From an uncultured Eubacterium sp. (GTDB lineage Bacteria > Bacillota > Clostridia > Oscillospirales > CAG-272): 64,000 nucleotides of DNA. Below are positions 19,276 through 25,416 of this stretch, one piece after another. The stretch covers positions 1 through 64,000 of the forward strand of contig UQUT01000006.1 in the NCBI GenBank assembly GCA_900544285.1, given 5' to 3'. The position numbers and the translations under genes were made by a program. Below the pieces are notes generated by a model that ran no database searches, had not been told where the DNA came from, and saw only the letters and a program-made list of their open reading frames with translations. How positions within the stretch are numbered: position 1 is the stretch's first letter; each line of letters starts with the position of its first letter.

Positions 19276-19326
19276 ATTATACCACACAAATGTTCGTTTG
19301 TCAATAATTTTCCGAACAATTGTTCG
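19276..19326 (-). promoter_or_regulatory. SOS-type promoter with two LexA-like boxes
   Basis: On the minus strand TTGACA (19299-19304) and TATAAT (19276-19281) are both perfect and 17 bases apart. A perfect LexA/DinR box of the Gram-positive form, CGAACAATTGTTCG, lies at 19313-19326, just upstream of the -35. A second, degenerate copy (CGAACATTTGTGTG) fills the spacer. The layout predicts tight LexA repression and induction by DNA damage of the phage-derived cassette. Confidence 0.85.
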
Positions 19327-19400
19327 CATTTTTGCTTAAATGACGCAAAACAAGCCCTTAAATCCGCAATCCGCAAGCCGGCAACCGCTCCGCGAACAAA

Positions 19401-19424
19401 AAACGCACCCCGAAGGGTGCGCTT
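19401..19424 (-). terminator. Terminator of the broken secreted-protein gene
   Basis: CGCACCC and GGGTGCG pair around a short loop, with an A-run on the plus strand that becomes a T-run (GTTTTTTG) on the minus strand. It separates the 19.5-21 kb minus-strand genes from the SOS promoter. Confidence 0.75.
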
Positions 19425-19505
19425 TCATATGTATTCAAACCGAAAAGTCTTTTATGACTCCGGATTCTGCAAAGTGAAATATCCGCAATCGCTGCACTGA
19501 TATTT

Positions 19506-20017
19506 TTACGGAACGGTTACATCCGATACTCTGCCATAGCCCTTGAGATACTTTGGTGACAAACTGAAATTCGGATCAACCGGTTCTATAACAAAATAAT
19601 ACTTCTTACCTTGTTTAATATTTGTAAATGTACGTCCGCCATATGTATTGTCGGCATTGCCAACATATGATCCAACCGCAGTTGATATGAATCCGGCGCG
19701 ATACAACGTTACAATAAATTGCTCAGAAGCATCGGTATATTCTCTGCCTGTGCCGTCATAAAGCTGTATAACACAAGCTGTCTGAATTGTGATTTCAGTG
19801 CCGTTCGCTATAAAATCGTCTGATTGCAAACGGTAATGCAAATCAAAAATAAATGAGCCGTCAGAATTCATTCTTGCTTGTCCGGGAACAAATTTTATAT
19901 AATTTTATCCGCTTCTCCTTGCGTAACATCCGCCGCCAAAAGCCCAGCAGAGCAAGTCAAACTTCACATTACAATCGCCAAAATACATATAAAGATTTTT
20001 GATAACGCTTTTTTCAT
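19506..20017 (-). pseudogene. Broken secreted-protein gene, unknown family
   Basis: An ATG at 20017 with a GGAAG site opens a signal-peptide-like segment (MKKALSKIFICILAIVM). An in-frame TGA follows at codon 18. The same frame continues as SLTCSAGLLAADVTQGEADK before another stop. The main 121-residue body (from MNSDGSFIF, preceded in frame by IKFVPGQAR) is in a different frame. It looks like an exported beta-rich protein interrupted by one stop and one frameshift. Alternatives are assembly errors, or a shorter cytosolic product from the internal ATG at 19871. The body has no family I recognise. Confidence 0.55.
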
Positions 20018-20044
20018 TTTACTCTTCCTTTCAAAACTGAAATT

Positions 20045-20509
20045 TCACCTGTATCTTCCCACAAAATTATATATCGGTCTGATTCTGTAAATGGCATAAC
20101 CTAAAACACTTCCGGTTAAATTCAGGATTATATCATCGATATCAAAACTGCCCACAGTCGTGACCAGCTGAACAATTTCAACGCAAACGACAATTGAAAA
20201 GCAAATCAAAAGATTTTTCAGAAAGCTGTTTGCCCTTTTGAAAATGCATGGTATAAAAAATCCCATCGGAATAAACGCGAGAATATTTCCGAAAATATTT
20301 GCAAGGAACGACGAAAGGTTTACCTTGCCGTCGGCAAAACGTTTCGTATAATCAACTATCGACCTGAGCGGAACAAGATTGACCGACCTCACTGCATGTC
20401 CCGCCCACGAACCGCCTGCCGGTCTCGAACCGAGAAACAATACGTAGCACAGTATAAAGCAGTATAAACAGAACAATATAATAAACGCCACGCGTATAAA
20501 TTTCTTCAT
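20045..20509 (-). CDS. VanZ-like family membrane protein
   Basis: A 154-residue membrane protein with about four hydrophobic helices. The VanZ family signature is visible as NLVPLRSIVDY, NIFGNILAFIPMGFFIP and FDIDDIILNLTGSVLGYAIY. VanZ proteins lower sensitivity to teicoplanin-type glycopeptides in some species, but most chromosomal homologues have no assigned role. It overlaps the stop of the upstream lipoprotein gene by 4 bases, so the two form a small operon. Confidence 0.85.
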   Translation of the reverse strand: MKKFIRVAFIILFCLYCFILCYVLFLGSRPAGGSWAGHAVRSVNLVPLRSIVDYTKRFADGKVNLSSFLANIFGNILAFIPMGFFIPCIFKRANSFLKNLLICFSIVVCVEIVQLVTTVGSFDIDDIILNLTGSVLGYAIYRIRPIYNFVGRYR

Positions 20510-21081
20510 TTTACCCTTTCATCAACTTTTTCAAACTGTGCGAAATCGCCGTAATTGATTCCGGTGCCATGGAGAATATACATATTGCGGTTTTCGTCAT
20601 AGACAAAAACCGTAACTCCTCCGTCGCAGTCAACATACAGCTTGGGCGCATACCCGCCATCCGTTTTGGACTGCTCCTCGCCGAATATCAGCGTTATTTC
20701 GTAATACTTATACGACGCGTCTTTGCTTATATACGCGGCGCTTCCGGCTTCAAATTTGTCTATGTTAAGATTTTTGCAAACGTCAAAAAACTTTTGTTTT
20801 GTTTCGGAATTGCAGAGATGCCCGCAAACCTCCGACATATGCACCTGATCCGAAAGATGAGCTTTTGAGATATCGATTTCACCGGGATTATAGTTTACAC
20901 ATATCTCGGCAGGCACCGCCTCGCCGCTTGTCATCTCTTTCCATTTGTCCGAAAAGAGCTTTTTTGCCGTTTGTTCGGTCTCGTTTTGAGCGGGGCTCGG
21001 CTTCGCCCCGCATCCGACCAAGACAAGTAAGACGGAAAAGCAGAGCAAAATTGCGGCGATTCTGAAAAATTTGTGTTTCAT
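20506..21081 (-). CDS. Lipoprotein, unknown function
   Basis: A 191-residue lipoprotein with the lipobox LVLVGC at about residue 24, followed by a short disordered stretch (KPSPAQNETEQ) and one compact domain. The domain ends with repeated beta strands (YKYYEITLIFGEE; LYVDCDGGVTVFVYDE). No family recognised. It is translationally coupled to the VanZ-like gene and has an AAGGAG site before the ATG. Confidence 0.75.
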   Translation of the reverse strand: MKHKFFRIAAILLCFSVLLVLVGCGAKPSPAQNETEQTAKKLFSDKWKEMTSGEAVPAEICVNYNPGEIDISKAHLSDQVHMSEVCGHLCNSETKQKFFDVCKNLNIDKFEAGSAAYISKDASYKYYEITLIFGEEQSKTDGGYAPKLYVDCDGGVTVFVYDENRNMYILHGTGINYGDFAQFEKVDERVK

Positions 21082-21340
21082 GGGTTTCTCCTTTCGGTAT
21101 ATACAATTTTCAAAACAAGGCTGCGGCTTTCAAAATCCAATCAAAATGGCTTTTGGTATATATTTGTGTTTGAAAGGAATTTGTTCCTTGCCTTGCTCCG
21201 TAAGTAATTATATCATAATTTTCCTATTTCGTCAAGCATTATTTCAAATTCTACAAAAAGCGGACGTGCATACATATAATATAACCGACTGTTTCCCTCT
21301 TTCCCCTGCTTTATTGTATGTTGCATTTTTCCCATAAACA

Positions 21341-21373
21341 AAAAAATCATCCGGATTTTCGGATGATTTTCTT
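21341..21373. terminator. Bidirectional terminator below the HTH regulator
   Basis: AAAATCATCCG and CGGATGATTTT pair around a 6-base loop with T/A-runs on both sides, directly after the stop of the minus-strand regulator. Confidence 0.85.
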
Positions 21374-22009
21374 TTATTCTGTTTCGTCTTCGACCTTCTT
21401 CGGTTTCGGCTTACGCAGCTTTCTGCCGCCGATACCGAGGCATGCCCAAAGCACAACGGAGGTCTGCCCGGGAATTCCGAGAAGGAATATTGTCCATATG
21501 TTATATTTGAGAAGAAGCACATAGAATGTAATCAGGGTCGACCACATCAGAACGGAAATGATGATATAGTTTGCGCGCGTTCTTCCCCATATCGAATTGA
21601 ACACCAGCGCCACTATCGACGATATCGGCACCGCCACAAGATATGCCTGCCAGAGGAATTTTCCCGTAACGGAGTTGACGAGAAAATAAACAAACACCGC
21701 CAGAAACCAGACGATGACAATCGCCATCAGTGCGATTATAAAATGGTTGCGGTCTCGGATTTTCTTCTCCTCGCCGACCGCCGGCTTTTCGTCGTCTCCG
21801 TGCTCGGAAAGAAGATAATCAACGCTGACGCCGAACATATCGGCAATTTGTTTCAGCACGACGATATCGGGAAGCGACTCGCCCCTTTCCCATTTGGACA
21901 CCGCCTTGTCCGTATAATTCAGGCGCTCGGCAAACTCCGCCTGCGTCAGATGTGAAACGGTTCTGAGACGCGTTATATTCCTGCCGATAAGCTGTTTTAT
22001 GTCCTGCAC
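21374..22009 (-). CDS. XRE-family regulator with membrane domain
   Basis: Residues 1-65 form an XRE/Cro-type helix-turn-helix (LTQAEFAERLNYTDKAVSKWERG) with the usual dimer-forming tail ADMFGVSVDYLL. A charged linker follows, then four hydrophobic helices spanning residues of about 90-195 and a Lys-rich end. Such membrane-bound regulators are common in Clostridia and may sense envelope state; the target is unknown. The start is GTG (22009), with GAGGAG about 14 bases upstream. It is divergent from the acyl-CoA synthetase gene. Confidence 0.85.
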   Translation of the reverse strand: MQDIKQLIGRNITRLRTVSHLTQAEFAERLNYTDKAVSKWERGESLPDIVVLKQIADMFGVSVDYLLSEHGDDEKPAVGEEKKIRDRNHFIIALMAIVIVWFLAVFVYFLVNSVTGKFLWQAYLVAVPISSIVALVFNSIWGRTRANYIIISVLMWSTLITFYVLLLKYNIWTIFLLGIPGQTSVVLWACLGIGGRKLRKPKPKKVEDETE

Positions 22010-22260
22010 GGTGGGTCGTTCTCCTCTCTACTGCCGGTAGAGTCGCATTTTGTCGTTCTACTTCGGCGTGTTTTATCGGTTTACAAGCGCGGCTTTCCGG
22101 TTTATTGAAATTGACTTCCCGCCGCGATATAATTAAACCGCGGTTGCGTATGCTCGCCCGCATGATATTATTATATCATATACTTTTTCAAATTACAACA
22201 ATGTTTTTTGCGGGTATTTTACCCGAAGCATTTTTAATTTTTCTCAAAGGAGATGTGTTT

Positions 22261-23907
22261 ATGTCAAGAAAGAACAAAGAAAAAGCGCCGATAAAGTCCT
22301 TCTCGTCCATACGGGAAATGCTCCGGATGGCTGTAAACGAGGATGGCGAGAAAATCGCGTACAAGTTCAAAAATCCGGACGGAACCGTTCGCGAGGTAAC
22401 CTATATAGAATTTCACCAGACCGTCGAAGCACTCGGCGCCGCGCTTACCGAAATGGGATTCGGCTCATCGCACATGGCAATAGTCAGCGAAAACCGTTAC
22501 GACTGGATTGTTGCCTATCTGACAGCCCTCTGCTCTGCCGGAGTTTTCGTTCCGATAGACCGTCAGCTCACAACAAAGGAAAAGTTGCACCTGCTGACAG
22601 ACAGCGAAAGCGAGGTTGTATTCTTCAGCAAGCAGTATATGCCGTGGTTTGTCGAAAACAAGGCGGCACTTCCGAACATAAAAGCCTTCATCTGCTTTGA
22701 TATCGACGAGGATACAGACGGTATCATTTCATATAAACGTCTCATAGCGGACGGCGCAAAGCTGGACAAAACCGCCTATGACAGCCTCAAAAGTGACGAA
22801 AATGAGCTCAAAATGCTTGTTTACACCTCCGGTACAACGGGAATCGCAAAGGGCGTTATGCTTTCCGAGCACAACCTTGTCAGCGGCGTTTATTACGGAC
22901 TTCAGGTGTCAAGGATTTACGATACTGCGCTTTCCATCCTCCCCTATCATCACACATATGAGTCCGTCTGCGATATTCTCGTAAACATCCATTCCCATGC
23001 TACCCTCTGCATAAACGCCGTCATGCGCGAGCTCGTCTCCGATATGCAGCTCTATCACCCGACAAATATATATATCGTGCCCGCAATCGCGGAATTCATA
23101 TATTTCCTCATAATGAAGAACTTAAAGGAAAAGGGCAAGCTGAAAACCTTCCGCAAGGGCGTCAAAATTTCAAGAGCCGCGCTCAAAATAGGAATTGACC
23201 TTCGCCCCAAGCTCTTTGCCGAGCTTCATAACCTTTTCGGCGGCAAGCTGCGCAAGATCGTCTGCGGCGGTGCTCCGATACGTCCCGAAATGGGCGAGTT
23301 CTTCAATGACATCGGTATCCCCATGACAGGCGGCTACGGCATAACGGAGTGCTCTCCGCTTGTATCCGTAAACGATGAAAGCTCAAACGACTTCCACACC
23401 GCGGGGCACCGTCTTGCGTGCCTTCAGTGGCGCATAGACGAACCGAACGAGGAAGGCATAGGCGAGATCGCCGTAAAGGGTGACGTTGTCATGCTCGGCT
23501 ATTACAAAATGCCCGAAAAGACAGCGGAAGTCATTCGCGACGGCTGGTTCTTCACAGGCGACTATGGCTATATCACACCGGACGACCAGATCTGCATAAC
23601 GGGCAGAAAGAAGAACATAATCGTCCTTTCAAACGGCAAAAACATCTATCCCGAGGAGATTGAAAACCTCATAATGAATATTGACTGCGTCTCCGAAGTT
23701 GTCGTCCGCGGACTGAAAAACAGCAAGGGCGACGAGCACGCGCTTGAAGCCGAAGTCTATCTGAACGAGGAAAAAACGGAGAGCGAGGTCAAAGCGCTCA
23801 TTTCCGAAGCTCTTGCGGAACTGCCGAACTATAAAAAGGTAACGAAGGTCGTCATCCGCAAGGAGCCCTTCCCAAAGACCACAAGCAACAAGATTATCCG
23901 CGGTTGA
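22261..23907 (+). CDS. AMP-forming acyl-CoA synthetase
   Basis: Activates a carboxylic, probably fatty, acid to its CoA thioester through an acyl-adenylate. The 548-residue protein has the P-loop LVYTSGTTGIAKGVMLSEHN near residue 195, the GGYGITECSPLVS adenylate motif, the hinge TGDYGYITPDDQICITGRKKN with the conserved Asp and Arg, and a C-terminal lysine in TTSNKIIRG. The frame is open 52 codons upstream, but AAAGGAGATG before the ATG at 22261 decides the start. It is a single gene with its own strong terminator. Confidence 0.9.
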   Translation: MSRKNKEKAPIKSFSSIREMLRMAVNEDGEKIAYKFKNPDGTVREVTYIEFHQTVEALGAALTEMGFGSSHMAIVSENRYDWIVAYLTALCSAGVFVPIDRQLTTKEKLHLLTDSESEVVFFSKQYMPWFVENKAALPNIKAFICFDIDEDTDGIISYKRLIADGAKLDKTAYDSLKSDENELKMLVYTSGTTGIAKGVMLSEHNLVSGVYYGLQVSRIYDTALSILPYHHTYESVCDILVNIHSHATLCINAVMRELVSDMQLYHPTNIYIVPAIAEFIYFLIMKNLKEKGKLKTFRKGVKISRAALKIGIDLRPKLFAELHNLFGGKLRKIVCGGAPIRPEMGEFFNDIGIPMTGGYGITECSPLVSVNDESSNDFHTAGHRLACLQWRIDEPNEEGIGEIAVKGDVVMLGYYKMPEKTAEVIRDGWFFTGDYGYITPDDQICITGRKKNIIVLSNGKNIYPEEIENLIMNIDCVSEVVVRGLKNSKGDEHALEAEVYLNEEKTESEVKALISEALAELPNYKKVTKVVIRKEPFPKTTSNKIIRG

Positions 23908-23936
23908 TTTTATCGGACATTTTCCGAACACAAAAA

Positions 23937-23980
23937 ACGCACGCACCCTTCTTTCCGGAAAGGGTGCGTGCTTTTTCTTT
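23937..23980 (+). terminator. Terminator of the acyl-CoA synthetase gene
   Basis: GCACGCACCCTT and AAGGGTGCGTGC form a 12-bp stem, followed by CTTTTTCTTT on the plus strand. Confidence 0.92.
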
Positions 23981-24047
23981 ATTTTTTGAGGGCTCAGACT
24001 CAAAAAACGGAGGAAAAATCAAAATAAGGGGAACGGAGAATTCGTCC

Positions 24048-24311
24048 TTATTTTTTTCTGAATAAACCGAAAAGTCCTGTCTTTTCGGGCGCCGACTCCG
24101 ACCTTATGCCTTTCAGCTCGTAGCCTGTCTGCGCAATGACCTTTTTCAGCATTTCTTCATCGGGGGCGGTCTCCGAGAGGATGACCGTCTCGCCCTTTGC
24201 ATGGGACGAAGAAACCTTTTTAACATTAAAATTCCGGCGCAAGCAATCGTTTATGTGACTTTCGCACATTCCGCACATCATTCCGTCAATTTCAAGAGTT
24301 GTTTTAATCAT
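24048..24311 (-). CDS. Heavy-metal-associated (HMA) domain protein
   Basis: An 87-residue protein with one ferredoxin-like HMA fold. The metal motif DGMMCGMCESH has an extra Met and replaces the usual GMTCxxC. Residues 70-87 form a basic tail (GLFGLFRKK) after an acidic stretch. It likely carries copper or another soft metal ion. The start is set by GGAAG before ATG ATT AAA. It overlaps the upstream 41-codon gene by 4 bases. Confidence 0.8.
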   Translation of the reverse strand: MIKTTLEIDGMMCGMCESHINDCLRRNFNVKKVSSSHAKGETVILSETAPDEEMLKKVIAQTGYELKGIRSESAPEKTGLFGLFRKK

Positions 24312-24433
24312 TTTGTTTCTTCCTTTCCCGACGTGCCGCGACCGAAGCCGACACGCCTCATATAAGCTTTGACAGCGCATACAGCCGCCGCAAGCGCCGC
24401 AGCTCCCGCCGCCGAAATCAGTTCGCCGCACAT
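24308..24433 (-). CDS. 41-residue small membrane protein
   Basis: A short gene with a perfect CAGGAGG site 7 bases before the ATG. The product (MCGELISAAGAGAAALAA...) has an Ala-rich hydrophobic segment and a basic tail, and probably spans the membrane once. Its TGA overlaps the HMA ATG, so the two are translated together. The N-terminal Cys and the neighbour suggest a metal-related role, but this is a guess. Confidence 0.6.
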   Translation of the reverse strand: MCGELISAAGAAALAAAVCAVKAYMRRVGFGRGTSGKEETK

Positions 24434-24470
24434 AAGAAATCCTCCTGACTTTGTTTTTTTTATATACCTT

Positions 24471-25069
24471 TTATTCGGCGCCTTTGAGCGCCTCGACCAT
24501 ATCTATTTTCTTGTTCTTTTTCGCAACGGCAAAGCTGACCGCAAGCGACATTCCGACAGTCAGAAGAATTGTTATCGCTATACTTGCAAAGCCGAGCGCC
24601 ATTTTCATTTCATATTCGCCCGCAAGCGCGCGGAGCAGATAACCGAGCAGTCCCATTCCGCCGGGAAATTGCGGAGATGATCCGAAAGCCCGACCTCTTC
24701 GAGCATTTTCGTTGCGGAAAGGGCATCCTTTGAGATTTCCTTCACAAGCGAGACGTTCTCGTGGACGGTGAGCGTCGGGACGAGGTTGTAAAACTGAAAG
24801 ACAAAGCCGACTTTCTCCGCTCTGTACTCCGCAAGCTCGTCTCCGGAAAGTGTTGAAATATCCCTTCCCTGCACATAAATCTTTCCGCTCGTCGGACTGT
24901 CAAGCCCGCCGAGAAGGTTTAAGAGCGTGCTCTTTCCCGCGCCGCTCGGCCCGAGAATGACAACGAACTTTCCCTCTTCAAGCGACATATTTACGCCGTC
25001 GAGGGCTTTCAGCTCGTGGTCGCCGCTTTTGTAAACACGGCTGACATTTTTGAATTCAACTATCGCCAT
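24471..25069 (-). pseudogene. ABC transporter remnant: ATPase head joined to permease tail
   Basis: Starting at ATG 25069 (AGAGG site), about 130 residues match a LolD/MacB-type ATPase: Walker A GPSGAGKSTLLNLLGGLD and Q-loop VGFVFQFYNLVPT. It stops matching after LRNFPA, where the LSGGQ signature and Walker B should follow. The sequence then switches, one base out of frame, to the last ~60 residues of an FtsX/MacB permease (LGFASIAITILLTVGMSLAV ... VEALKGAE). A single internal deletion across both genes explains this. No functional transporter can be made. It could also be an assembly collapse. A feo-type palindrome lies just upstream. Confidence 0.8.
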
Positions 25070-25133
25070 CAAAAATACCTCTGTCGTTTTTTCTTCCGGC
25101 ACTGCGATAACCGTGTCGGTCTCCGTTGGAATA

Positions 25134-25149
25134 GTTAGCGTTGGCTAAC
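25134..25149. promoter_or_regulatory. feo-type palindromic operator, copy 4
   Basis: GTTAGC-GTTG-GCTAAC, extended by flanking A/T to 18 bp. It lies between the feo operon end and the ABC transporter remnant, about 65 bases before the remnant's start. It matches the copies upstream of feoA and feoB. Confidence 0.7.
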
Positions 25150-25167
25150 TCGTCGGGAAATTTCTAG

Positions 25168-25195
25168 GGAGACGGGCGTTTGCCTGCCTCCCGCA
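25168..25195 (-). terminator. Possible terminator of the feo operon
   Basis: GGGAG...CTCCC with an inner CGGGC/GCCTG pairing forms a hairpin after the Cys-rich gene. The T-run on the minus strand is poor, so termination may be partial. Confidence 0.4.
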
Positions 25196-25199
25196 GAAA

Positions 25200-25385
25200 T
25201 CATTTGTCTTTTTTGACGTTGTTGTGGCAGGAGCCTGCCATAGCGCAATGGGCACAGTTACATCCACAGGACGATTTGCCCTTTTTCTTGTCCTTGACGA
25301 GTCCGATTATTATCGCCGCAACTATAATCAGGAGCACGGCGCATATAATTATCGTTCCGATATTAGCAGATATCCACGCAAACAT
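25200..25385 (-). CDS. FeoB-associated Cys-rich membrane protein
   Basis: A 61-residue protein with one N-terminal membrane helix and a Lys-rich link to a cysteine cluster (SSCGCNCAHCAMAGSCH). This is the small FeoB-associated Cys-rich family found after feoB in many anaerobes. It probably helps handle ferrous iron at the inner face of the membrane. It sits about 30 bases after the feoB stop in the same operon. Confidence 0.88.
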   Translation of the reverse strand: MFAWISANIGTIIICAVLLIIVAAIIIGLVKDKKKGKSSCGCNCAHCAMAGSCHNNVKKDK

Positions 25386-25416
25386 AAAACACAGCTCCTT
25401 TCACATAAGTGTTTTT

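Noticed and set aside
19964..19966. TGA recoded as selenocysteine or read through
   Set aside because: No SECIS-like hairpin is apparent, and a second stop and a frameshift follow. A broken gene or sequence error explains it better.
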